Below, piece after piece: positions 1-8,340 of a DNA stretch of 64,000 nucleotides. Within the stretch, counting starts at the first letter, position 1. Every line of letters begins with the position of its first letter. The DNA lies in NCBI RefSeq assembly GCF_021261315.1, contig NZ_JAJSAX010000001.1:868001-932000 (forward strand), in the 5' to 3' direction. Made by a program: the position numbers and the translations under genes. The notes under the pieces were generated by a model that had not been told where the DNA came from, did not search any database, and saw only the letters and a list, made by a program, of their open reading frames with translations. The DNA is from Epilithonimonas sp. JDS (lineage in GTDB: Bacteria > Bacteroidota > Bacteroidia > Flavobacteriales > Weeksellaceae).

Positions 1-259
1 TGTGGAATGACATTGGAAAATATTCTGCAGGAATGTTTTTTTCAAAATTATCAGCATAAACATCTTCAAATTGAATAATAGGTTTTTCTATTTGGTATTT
101 TTCTAATAAATAGTCTGTAAATTGTTCTTCACTCACATTTAGAATGTAAGATTCAATAGTAGAGTTTATTTCAGTTTCTAAACTACTTGTTTGAGATTTA
201 AAGTATTCTCCAATTGAACCTTTTCCTCCAAATATTCTATTTGACGAATTTCTGTACAT
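1..259 (-). CDS. hypothetical protein, C-terminus beyond window
   Basis: The reverse strand opens with ATG at 257-259 and reads 86 codons without a stop to the window edge, so only the N-terminal part is visible. The protein begins MYRNSSNRIFGGKGSIGEYF and continues as a soluble, mostly acidic and polar sequence without signal peptide or membrane segment. I recognise no family. It lies next to a structured spacer and another unknown gene on the same strand, inside what looks like an integrated element, so it may be cargo such as a toxin or immunity protein; that is a guess from context only. Confidence 0.6.
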   Translation of the reverse strand, partial: MYRNSSNRIFGGKGSIGEYFKSQTSSLETEINSTIESYILNVSEEQFTDYLLEKYQIEKPIIQFEDVYADNFEKNIPAEYFPMSFH

Positions 260-404
260 TATGTTGGTATAATATTTCTGTTAATGGTTTGCATCTTGGA
301 GAAGTGGCGGACATCGAAGCACAAATGTTCAGTTTTGAACAAAAGTTCAATCGAAGAACTGCCGTTAAATTTAGCACTAAATCTACCATTTTGACAAACT
401 GCTG
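260..404. repeat. structured intergenic element, attC-like
   Basis: This spacer contains several dyads: TTGAAC (335-340) opposite GTTCAA (345-350), and ATTTAG-CA-CTAAAT at 369-382. Near its right end it carries CTGTTAGG, which overlaps the stop codon of the next gene. From memory, similar strings separate small unknown genes in Bacteroidetes and resemble integron attC sites in ending genes with GTTAGG/CCTAAC. That relationship is inferred, not demonstrated. Confidence 0.4.
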
Positions 405-980
405 TTAGGAAATGCTTTTTTTAATTGGATATTCAAAATCAGGATATATCTTATCAAATAATTCTAATTCCTCTTCGTCATATTTTTTTTCACACCATCC
501 TGTTGATATATTTATCTCTCCAAAACCAAAATAAAACATATCATTTTCATAATATCTGATTTTGTTTTCAGAAAAATATTCCAGAGTTGTTTCAAGAGAA
601 GACCCTTTGTCATTCAATAGTTTTTCACGGTTTAACCAAAACAGTGTATTGTCACCATAAATACCACCAATTTTAATTTGTGCTGTTTCGAAATCCAAGT
701 TTTTCAAAATATCCTCAAATTCCAAAATAAAATTATATAATTCATTTGTGTCATATAAGAAATATTTTGCGCTACGTCCAAAAGTAATAAATACATTGTC
801 GTAGCAATATGGTTTCTCTTCTGTTCCAACTGAAAAAATTGCAGGATGAAAATAATAATAGTTTTTAGTGATTAATTCATTTTGAATAAACCTAATTGCT
901 TCTTTATGATTTCTTGTTTCGTTTCTTGCGTAATCCATATCTAGCATTAAAACACCATAAAAATAGTTCCATTCATACAT
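405..980 (-). CDS. hypothetical protein (191 aa)
   Basis: The ORF starts at ATG and has no signal peptide or transmembrane segment. It is rich in aromatic and acidic residues (Tyr, Phe, Glu, Asp), a composition often seen in cytoplasmic immunity proteins, but I see no diagnostic motif and do not recognise the family. Its stop codon is embedded in the CCTAAC motif that begins the structured spacer at 260-404, and another GCCTAACG motif lies upstream at 1050-1057. This one-gene-between-two-sites arrangement resembles a gene cassette. The function is unknown. Confidence 0.65.
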   Translation of the reverse strand: MYEWNYFYGVLMLDMDYARNETRNHKEAIRFIQNELITKNYYYFHPAIFSVGTEEKPYCYDNVFITFGRSAKYFLYDTNELYNFILEFEDILKNLDFETAQIKIGGIYGDNTLFWLNREKLLNDKGSSLETTLEYFSENKIRYYENDMFYFGFGEINISTGWCEKKYDEEELELFDKIYPDFEYPIKKSIS

Positions 981-1118
981 ATATTATTTATTTTTTATTG
1001 AAGATTCTACTAAATATGAAATTGTTATTTTATCGTTGCACTTAAAATCGCCTAACGTCCAAATATACGTAATTTACTGGTAGCGAAAATTTTCTCAACT
1101 CTACCAACCATATAAAAT

Positions 1119-1853
1119 TCAATACTTTATATTAAGCAACTTTGATAATTCTTGGTAGATATTTTCTTCAAAGTCATTTGGTTTGACTGTGATTGCTCTT
1201 GAAAATGTTCCTTTATCAAAGTTGGTATTATATTCATTTTCCATAGCCTCAATTATTGTTGTATCTTGGAAATCTGGGTTTATGATGTGATTATCCTTTA
1301 GAAAACGGTGAATTCTTATAAATGAAGATTTCTGATCTACTAGCAGATTGTGATTTTCATCGATGAATTTTTTATCTTTTAAAAAAGCGAGGAAAATTTT
1401 TGAACTGTTATCACCGATCATAATATCTGATAAACTAATTTCTCTATTTGTTTTGTGTTTTAAGGCGAAATATAGAAAAAGTGTAGTTTCGGCACCTTTT
1501 AAAAAATTTCCCTGCAATTTCATCAGATTACTTGAACTTAACAGTCTGTTTGATTCTTTTTTATATTGATCCAAACAGTATTGGATTTTTTCCTCAAAAT
1601 TGTGATTTCTTGATTCATCAATATCTTTGAAATGAAAACTGAAAAAATTGTCTAACTTTTCATATTTGATCAGAAACTCATCCTTTATTTTTTCATTAAG
1701 AACAATTTTAGAGGATTTTTGTTGGGCTTTTTTAACTCTCCTTTGTAATAGCTTCTGAATCTTTTCTCCCTTTATCCAATAATAAATCATCATAGGATAG
1801 CCTACAAATTCTTCCCAAAGATTCCATTGTCCGTAAAGCTTTTTTTGATCCAT
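1119..1853 (-). CDS. hypothetical protein downstream of integrase
   Basis: This 244-residue protein starts 15 nt after the integrase stop and is probably cotranscribed with it. It is lysine-rich, with a short aromatic stretch near residues 20-28 (MMIYYWIKG) that is too short for a confident membrane helix, and a largely helical middle. The C-terminal part around FDKGTFSRAI is faintly reminiscent of RteC-type proteins of Bacteroides mobile elements, but the similarity is too weak to assign. Its position suggests a role in excision, regulation or maintenance of the element; the function is unproven. Confidence 0.6.
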   Translation of the reverse strand: MDQKKLYGQWNLWEEFVGYPMMIYYWIKGEKIQKLLQRRVKKAQQKSSKIVLNEKIKDEFLIKYEKLDNFFSFHFKDIDESRNHNFEEKIQYCLDQYKKESNRLLSSSNLMKLQGNFLKGAETTLFLYFALKHKTNREISLSDIMIGDNSSKIFLAFLKDKKFIDENHNLLVDQKSSFIRIHRFLKDNHIINPDFQDTTIIEAMENEYNTNFDKGTFSRAITVKPNDFEENIYQELSKLLNIKY

Positions 1854-1868
1854 AATCTAAATTAATGA

Positions 1869-3110
1869 TTATTTGAAAACCTCATTCATATAATTGATTT
1901 TATCTTCTTCGCTAGGTCGATAATAGGCATTGAAAACCTCCAAACTTGTATGACCTGTATAACTCATTATCACTTTATCAGGAACTCGTTTGTTTTTCAT
2001 AATAGTAATAAAACTTCTTCTCGCCGTATGCGAGGAGATTCTTGTCCAAAATTCAGACTTGAAATCTACTAATTCATCGCCATACTTCATTGTCTTCTTT
2101 ATCTCATCAGTAAATTTTAATTCTTTAAAAACCTCCTTAATATATTCGTTCATCTTCTGATTAGTGATGCTCGGCAAATTATAATCATATTTTTCCAGAA
2201 TTGATTTAGATATACTATTTAATGGGATCGCCAAATTTTTTGATTTGCTTTTTAAATCAATTACTCTAATGAAATTACCTTCAAGATCGCTCTTTGATAT
2301 TGTGCTATAATTACCGAACCTCATTCCTGTAGTGCAACCAAAAACAAATAGGTCACGAACTTTTTCCAATCTTTTATTTTTAGTAAGATCGTAATTGTAA
2401 ATTAGCTCTACCTGTTCGTAATTCAAAGCAATTTCGTCAGTAATAAATTTAGCAGGTTTCTTGAAAGAAATAAAATCATTATTGTAAGTATATTTCTTGT
2501 TTAAAGCCCAAAGCAAAAAAGTCTTTAAAAGACCAACATTTCTATGCACTGTGTTCGCAGAATGCTTCTTTTCTTCAATACAGTATTTAAGAAATTTGTT
2601 ATATAGCTTATCATCAAATTTTCCGAGAGTAACTTTTATTTTACTATTCTTCTCAAAATCTTCAAGTAAAGTTTTGTTACATTTATAACGTTTTAAAGTC
2701 GAATTTGAAATCGAATTTCCTGTATAATCATTTTCTTTCTCATCCAAAAATTCCTGATAAATTCTAAAAAAATCACTTTTTACCGTAATTTTCTTGAATT
2801 TTTCATCAAATCGTTGTTTGAGTAGATCTACAGTAAGTTCTTCGCTTATATTTTTATAACGATTTACTATCTCAGTAAAAAAACTACTGTACCTATCTAG
2901 TTGCATTTTCAGACTTCTATGAATTTCAGCTCGCTTAGTTCTTCCATTCAAATCGTTAGGTTGCCTATTTTCAAAGTCCCATTCAAAAGGCTTAATTTTT
3001 TCACCAGTAGAATAGATAAAATTCTTATTTTCACTGTTGAAAAAAGTACGGAAGTAAATGAGGGTTTCCTTAGTTTCACTAGGCTTCTTGAGTTTAAAAG
3101 TGTAATTCAT
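1869..3110 (-). CDS. tyrosine recombinase/integrase of an integrated element
   Basis: At 413 aa it has the size and order of Bacteroidetes element integrases: an N-terminal arm-binding region (about 1-95), a SAM-like core-binding domain (about 100-205) and a catalytic domain (about 225-405). Catalytic landmarks are visible: the first Arg in TGMRFG, the HTARR box, GHTS, and the nucleophilic Tyr in FNAYYRP. It should catalyse site-specific integration and excision of the element occupying the left end of the window. The gene reads away from a tRNA/tmRNA-like 3' fragment 130 bp upstream, the usual placement of an integrase next to its attachment site. The ATG start is at 3110. Confidence 0.93.
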   Translation of the reverse strand: MNYTFKLKKPSETKETLIYFRTFFNSENKNFIYSTGEKIKPFEWDFENRQPNDLNGRTKRAEIHRSLKMQLDRYSSFFTEIVNRYKNISEELTVDLLKQRFDEKFKKITVKSDFFRIYQEFLDEKENDYTGNSISNSTLKRYKCNKTLLEDFEKNSKIKVTLGKFDDKLYNKFLKYCIEEKKHSANTVHRNVGLLKTFLLWALNKKYTYNNDFISFKKPAKFITDEIALNYEQVELIYNYDLTKNKRLEKVRDLFVFGCTTGMRFGNYSTISKSDLEGNFIRVIDLKSKSKNLAIPLNSISKSILEKYDYNLPSITNQKMNEYIKEVFKELKFTDEIKKTMKYGDELVDFKSEFWTRISSHTARRSFITIMKNKRVPDKVIMSYTGHTSLEVFNAYYRPSEEDKINYMNEVFK

Positions 3111-3175
3111 TGGGTGCCAGTTTGGGTGCTACTTCTTCTATATTTAGATATAAAAACTAATTATATTCACATATA

Positions 3176-3205
3176 CAAATATAGTTAAAATACTGATAAA
3201 TAGAA
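3176..3205 (-). promoter_or_regulatory. probable integrase promoter
   Basis: On the minus strand TATATTTG (3176-3183) matches the Bacteroidetes -7 box TAnnTTTG. GTTC sits 19 nt further upstream, one base off the TTTG -33 box. It lies about 65 nt before the integrase start. Confidence 0.5.
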
Positions 3206-3240
3206 CACTTACATATTTTAAGTTATGTTAAAATATATAA

Positions 3241-3264
3241 GGTTCGAAAACCTCCAACTCCACT
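3241..3264 (+). other. candidate attachment site (tRNA/tmRNA 3'-end-like fragment)
   Basis: The sequence GGTTCGAAAACC followed by TCCAACTCCACT resembles a T-arm plus acceptor 3' strand, as at the end of tRNA or tmRNA genes. No matching 5' part lies upstream, where the DNA is AT-rich element sequence. The loop is one base longer than a canonical T-loop, so it is at best a fragment or a divergent copy. Integrases commonly leave such a duplicated 3' end at one border. Confidence 0.4.
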
Positions 3265-3296
3265 TTACATGAAAGGGTTTAACTCCTTTTGACAAC

Positions 3297-3338
3297 AAAA
3301 ACACTCTTTATCAATGATTTGGAGTGTTTTTTATTTTT
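3297..3338 (+). terminator. rho-independent terminator
   Basis: A 10-bp stem (AAAAACACTC / GAGTGTTTTT) with a 15-nt loop is followed by a T-rich tract. It sits just outside the candidate attachment site, where a terminator for the original tRNA/tmRNA gene would be expected. Confidence 0.7.
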
Positions 3339-3458
3339 CATCCACTTCCAATGGTTGTCTTTGAATGTCATTTTGGTGGTAACAAATGTGGTAGCAGGAC
3401 ATTTCATTTTTTTATCGAAAATGAAATTAATAGATTAAATTTACCAAAATTAAGTGTT

Positions 3459-4253
3459 TTGAGTGCAATTAATAGGAATAACGTTGTTGTAATTGGAAAT
3501 GGCGAAAATGTAATGATGTTTGCGCATGGTTTCGGTTGTGATCAAAACATGTGGCGTTATGTTTATCCTTCTTTTCAAAAGGATTATAAGATTGTACTGT
3601 TCGATCACGTTGGTGCCGGAAACTCTGATATTTCTGCCTATTCTTTTAAAAAATACGATAAACTCGAAGGCTATGCTGAAGATATTGTGGAAATTGCCAG
3701 AGAACTAAATCTTAAAAATGCAATCTTCGTCGGACATTCCGTAAGTGCTGTGATGGGCATCATTGCAGCTGGTATGGCTCCTGATATTTTCAAAAGTCTA
3801 ATTCTTATCAGCCCTTCTCCATCTTATATTAATGAAGATGATTATGTTGGCGGATTCAGCAAGTCGGAGATTGACGAATTACTTGAATCATTGAACAACA
3901 ATCATCTAGGTTGGTCGATGGCAATGGCTCCTGTCATAATGGGCAATCCTGAGAGAGCGCAACTAGGGAATGAACTAGCAAACAGTTTCTGTAAAACAGA
4001 TCCCGAAATAGCTAAACATTTTGCAAAAACCACTTTTTTGACAGATAAGCGTGAAATATTAAAACACACAACAATTCCTGTTTTGATCCTTCAATGCAGC
4101 AGTGATGTGATAGCACCTGTGGAAGTTGGCCATTATATGCACGATCAAATCCCTGATAGTAAATTGGTTGTCATGAAAGCTACCGGACATTGCCCCAACT
4201 TAAGCGCTCCCGAAGAAACCATCTCCGCCATTAGCAATTTTTTAAATGATTAA
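3459..4253 (+). CDS. rsbQ: RsbQ-like alpha/beta hydrolase (signalling)
   Basis: The protein is closely similar in outline to Bacillus RsbQ: GFGCDQ near residue 25, the nucleophile elbow GHSVSA (Ser94), the acid in SSDVIAP (Asp216) and the catalytic His in TGHCP (His244), at the normal family length of about 265 aa. RsbQ proteins belong to the RsbQ/D14/KAI2 group, which hydrolyse or bind a small hydrophobic ligand and pass a signal to a PAS-domain partner. The next gene overlaps by 8 nt and encodes a PAS histidine kinase, an obvious partner. I chose the TTG at 3459 because it gives the RsbQ-like N-terminus; the longer reading frame starts inside the terminator hairpin. Confidence 0.88.
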   Translation: MSAINRNNVVVIGNGENVMMFAHGFGCDQNMWRYVYPSFQKDYKIVLFDHVGAGNSDISAYSFKKYDKLEGYAEDIVEIARELNLKNAIFVGHSVSAVMGIIAAGMAPDIFKSLILISPSPSYINEDDYVGGFSKSEIDELLESLNNNHLGWSMAMAPVIMGNPERAQLGNELANSFCKTDPEIAKHFAKTTFLTDKREILKHTTIPVLILQCSSDVIAPVEVGHYMHDQIPDSKLVVMKATGHCPNLSAPEETISAISNFLND

Positions 4254-5352
4254 TAACCAAGCAAATTCTTTCACTGAAGATTTTGACGATTTTTTTGAAT
4301 CGTCACTGAGTGGTTTTATCATTACAGACGGCGAAGGAAAGATTACCAGAATTAATAAACGTGCGACAAATTGGCTCAATAGTGATTCTGAAAAATTTCT
4401 GGGAAAACGTTTTTCCGATGTCCTTTCAATAGGCGGCAAAATCTATTTTGAAACGCATCTTTGGCCATTGCTTCGTATGCAGGGATACTTCGATGAGGTC
4501 GCAGTAGAACTTGTAGATTCAGGAAGCGGAAAAATTCCAATTTATATCAATGGCTACGAGAGAAGAGATGACGATGGTAAGCCAACATTTATGTGCTTTA
4601 CTCTGTTCCGCGCTGCAGACAGACGTTTATACGAGCAGAATCTTCAAATAGCAACGCAACTTGCCGAAACAAATTTGAATATCGAAAAACAAAATGCCAT
4701 AATTCGCGAACAGTTTATAGCAGTATTAGGCCACGACCTTCGAAATCCACTTAGCGGTATTATGAGCGCCACTCAATTACTCGAAAGATTGGACTTGGGT
4801 GAACGTGAAAAGAAAATGGTCAATATTTTGAAAACCAGCTCCAAAAGGATGCACGAAATGATCGATAACATTATGGATCTTGCCCGCGGTCGTTTGGGTG
4901 GCGGAATTACCATATCTCCTGTATCTGTAGATTTGGAAGAACTGCTAAATCAGGTAAGCGAAGAATTAAAAGTGACCTGGCCAGAAAAAGTAATCGAATC
5001 AGATTTTAACATTAACAACGTTGTATATTGCGACCCGGCAAGGATGTCACAATTGGTTTCCAATCTGCTTGCCAACGCCATTACTCACGGTGCACCTGAT
5101 AAACCTGTCAATTTTAAAGCTGAAGCCAAAGGTGATTTTTGGGAAATATCTGTAACCAATCAAGGTCAGCCAATTCCAAAAGATGCTCTGCAAAATCTAT
5201 TTCATCCTTTTCACAGAGAAGATTCTCACTCCAGCCACAACGGTCTCGGTCTGGGATTGTACATTGCTTCCGAAATTGCAAAAGCTCACGACGCAACTTT
5301 AACAGTTACTTCTGACGAACAGCAGACTTGTTTCACCTTTCAAAAAAAATAA
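4246..5352 (+). CDS. PAS-domain sensor histidine kinase, RsbQ partner
   Basis: This 368-aa cytoplasmic protein has no membrane segment. It has an N-terminal PAS domain (about 12-125), a coiled linker, a HisKA dimerisation domain with phospho-accepting His163 in LGHDLRNP, and an HATPase domain with the N box NLLANAITHG (273-282) and GLGLGLYIA. It should autophosphorylate on sensing a signal. The 8-nt overlap with the RsbQ-like gene implies translational coupling and a shared pathway; in Bacillus RsbQ works with the PAS phosphatase RsbP, so here a kinase replaces the phosphatase output. No response regulator gene is adjacent, so its target is elsewhere. Confidence 0.9.
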   Translation: MINNQANSFTEDFDDFFESSLSGFIITDGEGKITRINKRATNWLNSDSEKFLGKRFSDVLSIGGKIYFETHLWPLLRMQGYFDEVAVELVDSGSGKIPIYINGYERRDDDGKPTFMCFTLFRAADRRLYEQNLQIATQLAETNLNIEKQNAIIREQFIAVLGHDLRNPLSGIMSATQLLERLDLGEREKKMVNILKTSSKRMHEMIDNIMDLARGRLGGGITISPVSVDLEELLNQVSEELKVTWPEKVIESDFNINNVVYCDPARMSQLVSNLLANAITHGAPDKPVNFKAEAKGDFWEISVTNQGQPIPKDALQNLFHPFHREDSHSSHNGLGLGLYIASEIAKAHDATLTVTSDEQQTCFTFQKK

Positions 5353-5396
5353 CCTGCTCAAACAGCAAGTCATTCTTATATTTTATTTAAACTGAT

Positions 5397-6389
5397 TTAT
5401 TTCTTCGAAGAATTATTCTTAATGATCATATAAGATAATCCCAATCCGATGCCTGCCAACAAAGCTAATTTCGTCTTTCTGCTCGGAACTGGCAAACTGG
5501 TTTCGCCGTAGATTCTGTGTGGTTTTGGAGATGGCCACATAATATTTCCTGGCGTTGGGTCTGCATTTTTGATTTTCATCATTGTGCGCATCGCTGCAGA
5601 AGCCGTGTTCATAATTGTTTTTGGAAATATACCGTAAAGATTTTTTATGATTAATGATTGAATGTCTGGAAACAATCCTTTTCTTGGATTCTTTGCCAAC
5701 TCAACGATTTTCGCGGCTGTGTCTCTAGGATCTGCTGCGAAAGGTGGCACTTTGAAATCCAATCCTGAGAATTTTGCAGAGTGTGAATTTCCTGTGGAGC
5801 GTTGGATTTGAGGAAATAAATTACAGATGTGAACATTAGCAAAATCCGAAATTTCCCCCTGCAAACCTTCCATCATCCCACGGATTCCGAATTTTGTGGA
5901 GGAATAAACTGCACTGTAAGGCGCCGGCATAAATCCACCAATCGAAACATTATTAATTAAAATCCCTTCTTCTTGTTTTTTGAAAATCGGAAGAACACTG
6001 TACGCGCCGTGCATATAACCGAAAAGATTAGTTTTGATGACCTGCTCGTTGATTTCCATTGGGATCTCTTCGAATTTCCCGCTCGACATTACGCCCGCGT
6101 TATTCACCCAAATATCGATTCGTCCATTAAATTGCAAAGCTTCTTCTGCTAGTTTTTGTACTTCTTCTGCTACAGAAACATCGGTTGGAACGCCTAATGC
6201 GATAGCGCCCAAATCTCTGCAGAGACTTACGGTTTCATCCAAAGCTTCTTTTCCTCTCGCCGCAATCACGACATTACAGCCTTCTATGGCAAATGCTTCC
6301 GCTGTTGCTCTTCCTACGCCACTGCTTCCACCTGTAATGACGACTGTTTTTCCCGCTAAACTTCTTTCTGTAATATGATTTGATTCCAT
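5397..6389 (-). CDS. short-chain dehydrogenase/reductase with C-terminal membrane segment
   Basis: This is a classical SDR: the cofactor motif TGGSSGVG (19-26), the structural NNAG (96-99), and the catalytic Ser149, Tyr162 and Lys166 in YSSTK. It oxidises or reduces an unidentified substrate with NAD(P)(H). At 330 aa it is longer than the 250-aa core; the extension ends in a hydrophobic stretch (about 308-325, LALLAGIGLGLSYMII) followed by lysines, suggesting a C-terminal membrane anchor. It converges with the kinase gene upstream, so it is transcribed on its own. The substrate cannot be read from the sequence. Confidence 0.88.
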   Translation of the reverse strand: MESNHITERSLAGKTVVITGGSSGVGRATAEAFAIEGCNVVIAARGKEALDETVSLCRDLGAIALGVPTDVSVAEEVQKLAEEALQFNGRIDIWVNNAGVMSSGKFEEIPMEINEQVIKTNLFGYMHGAYSVLPIFKKQEEGILINNVSIGGFMPAPYSAVYSSTKFGIRGMMEGLQGEISDFANVHICNLFPQIQRSTGNSHSAKFSGLDFKVPPFAADPRDTAAKIVELAKNPRKGLFPDIQSLIIKNLYGIFPKTIMNTASAAMRTMMKIKNADPTPGNIMWPSPKPHRIYGETSLPVPSRKTKLALLAGIGLGLSYMIIKNNSSKK

Positions 6390-6546
6390 AGTATTGATTT
6401 GATGATTGAATTTATTTTAATTAATAAAATGTATAACTCATTAGCAATCAATTCTAATACCATAAGAACGCGACTAAATATTAAACCACACAAAAACAAG
6501 CTTTTATAAAAAAGGCACAGAATATGTATAGTAAAAATCAAAATAA

Positions 6547-6732
<186 letters not shown>

Positions 6733-6777
6733 ATCAATACCACTTACATCTGCAAAACTACTGCAAATGAAAAAACT

Positions 6778-6808
6778 TAAAACCCACTTTTTTTGTGGGT
6801 TTTTTTAT
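6778..6808 (+). terminator. rho-independent terminator
   Basis: AAACCCAC and GTGGGTTT form an 8-bp stem around a T-rich loop, followed by a run of T. It ends the lmo0937-family transcript. Confidence 0.85.
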
Positions 6809-6865
6809 TGTCTTAATTTTATTGAGTTCTGACTTTTATCATTAATCTTTCAAAATAGAATGCTT

Positions 6866-6873
6866 TATATTTG
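6866..6873 (+). promoter_or_regulatory. -7 box of the copper-locus promoter
   Basis: TATATTTG matches the Bacteroidetes -7 consensus and lies 16 nt before the first gene of the locus. No convincing TTTG -33 box is present at the right distance, which might indicate dependence on an activator. Confidence 0.4.
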
Positions 6874-6888
6874 TATTAATATTCAGCA

Positions 6889-7257
6889 TTGAAAAGTCTA
6901 TTTACCTTATTCATTATTTTCACCATTGCATTGCGTCCGCTGATGCCGATGGTTGATTATGCGGTAAATTATGATTTCATCAATAAGAATCTTTGCGAAA
7001 ACAAAGCGAAACCAGAATTGCTTTGCAACGGAAAATGTTATTTGAAAAAAGAAATTGCAAAGACCTCAACAGACCAATCTAAAAATGATTCCCGAATCAA
7101 CATTTCCGCTCTGGCAGACATTTTTATCATTAATGAAACCTTTGTTTTTTCATCTAATCATTTTAATATAATTGAAAACCTGAAAATCAATTCCGAGTTT
7201 TCTGATTCTTATAATTTTTCTCTATTCTCAAAAATTTTCCATCCGCCGTTGGTTTGA
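6889..7257 (+). CDS. Cys-rich exported mini-protein, paralogue 1
   Basis: This 122-aa protein starts at TTG. It has an N-terminal hydrophobic segment (1-20), then a compact motif with three cysteines: Cys36, Cys46 and Cys50 in NLCENKAKPELLCNGKCYL. It ends in a hydrophobic FHPP tail. A second gene at 9017-9382 encodes the same layout (C-x-N-K-A-x-P-E-x2-CNGKCYL and FRPP), so this is a paralogous family. It heads a run of genes for YHS, SCO and SOD proteins, so periplasmic or membrane-bound copper or thiol chemistry is the likely setting. I know no named family or characterised function. Confidence 0.75.
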   Translation: MKSLFTLFIIFTIALRPLMPMVDYAVNYDFINKNLCENKAKPELLCNGKCYLKKEIAKTSTDQSKNDSRINISALADIFIINETFVFSSNHFNIIENLKINSEFSDSYNFSLFSKIFHPPLV

Positions 7258-7325
7258 TTTTAATAATTCAATGCTCTTCTACAAGAGTAATTTTTAAATT
7301 TTATTAAGATTAAAATCAACATCAA

Positions 7326-7601
7326 ATGAAAACATTCATTTTAACGATACTCCTTTCTGTATCTGCATTTTCCTGCGCTCAGGAAACACCAAAGGTAAAA
7401 CACGTTTCGAAGATGAAACCTGCGACCGACCTCAAAAATGTCAAAGTCGTCAACGCCGAAGACCCAGTCTGCAAAATGAAAACAGCAGATTATCTGAAAG
7501 ATACCGCAGACTACAAAGGAAAAAAGTACGGTTTTTGCAGTGACCATTGTAAAGAGGAATTCAAAAAGAATCCGGAGAAATATGCCCAAAATACGAAGTA
7601 A
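7326..7601 (+). CDS. YHS-domain lipoprotein
   Basis: A lipoprotein signal (AFSC, Cys17) is followed by a C-terminal YHS domain with DPVCKM (Cys49) and YGFCSDHCKEEF (Cys71, Cys75). YHS domains are small metal-binding modules found in copper ATPases and metal-handling proteins; here the module would face the periplasm. It lies between a Cys-rich mini-protein and an SCO homologue, and its stop codon overlaps the SCO start by 20 nt, suggesting coupled translation. It probably holds or transfers copper; no partner is proven. Confidence 0.85.
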   Translation: MKTFILTILLSVSAFSCAQETPKVKHVSKMKPATDLKNVKVVNAEDPVCKMKTADYLKDTADYKGKKYGFCSDHCKEEFKKNPEKYAQNTK

Positions 7602-8277
7602 CAAAAAAGCAAAGCAAAATCCGAAGAGCAAAATCATCATTCCGATTGTCGTTCTCGCTTTGATTTTTGTGACGATTGGCGCCGGAATGAGCTATTTCAA
7701 AAAGAGTCTTTTCACCGTGATGAAAGTTCCTGATTTTGAACTGACGAATCAAAACAATCAGAAAATCAGCAACAAAGATATGCTCGGCAAAGTCTATCTG
7801 GTAGAGTTTTTCTTCAGCAAATGTCCAACGATTTGTCCCGTGATGAATTCCAATATGAAACACATCGAGGAAACCATCAACGATAAAAATTTCGGAATCA
7901 TTTCCATCAGCATCGACCCGACGAATGACACGCCGGAAGTATTAAAAAACCACGCCAGAATGCTGGGAACCAAATCGCCGAACTGGCATTTTTTAACAGG
8001 AAACCGAGATTACATCGATAACTTGGCAGACCAGTTCAATATCTATGTCGGCGACAAGGAAGACCAATCGGAAAGCCTGAACCACAGCGGAATGATTGCA
8101 CTCGTGGACCAAGAAGGAAATCTCCGTTCCAGATTTGATGAGAACAACAGCCCGATTTTATACTACTCTGGCTTGAATTATGAAGACTCAGAAGGTAAAA
8201 CAACTTCGCTCATCGGAAAATACCATCCAGACCGTGAGAAGTTGATAGAAGACATTCGAAAATTATTAAAACAATAA
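7582..8277 (+). CDS. SCO1/SenC family copper chaperone
   Basis: This protein is anchored by one N-terminal helix (about 18-36) with a periplasmic thioredoxin-like domain. It carries the SCO copper motif CPTIC (Cys81, Cys85) and the distal His168 in NHSG, the three classical copper ligands. SCO proteins deliver copper to the CuA site of cytochrome oxidase or act as thiol oxidoreductases. No oxidase gene lies nearby, so here it probably serves the local copper proteins or a distant oxidase. The ATG at 7582 was chosen over an upstream in-frame codon because it places a short basic stretch just before the membrane helix. Confidence 0.92.
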   Translation: MPKIRSNKKAKQNPKSKIIIPIVVLALIFVTIGAGMSYFKKSLFTVMKVPDFELTNQNNQKISNKDMLGKVYLVEFFFSKCPTICPVMNSNMKHIEETINDKNFGIISISIDPTNDTPEVLKNHARMLGTKSPNWHFLTGNRDYIDNLADQFNIYVGDKEDQSESLNHSGMIALVDQEGNLRSRFDENNSPILYYSGLNYEDSEGKTTSLIGKYHPDREKLIEDIRKLLKQ

Positions 8278-8340
8278 AATGCTGACGGCGGTTGGCTTTT
8301 TGCATTTAAAAAATTTAAATATTAATCTAAATCCAATATT

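Noticed and set aside
3241-3264. Complete tRNA or tmRNA gene
   Set aside because: Only a 3'-end-like fragment is present; no D-arm, anticodon arm or 5' acceptor strand lies upstream.
3324-3458. 45-codon N-terminal extension of the RsbQ-like protein
   Set aside because: It begins with GTG inside a terminator hairpin and has no counterpart in the family.
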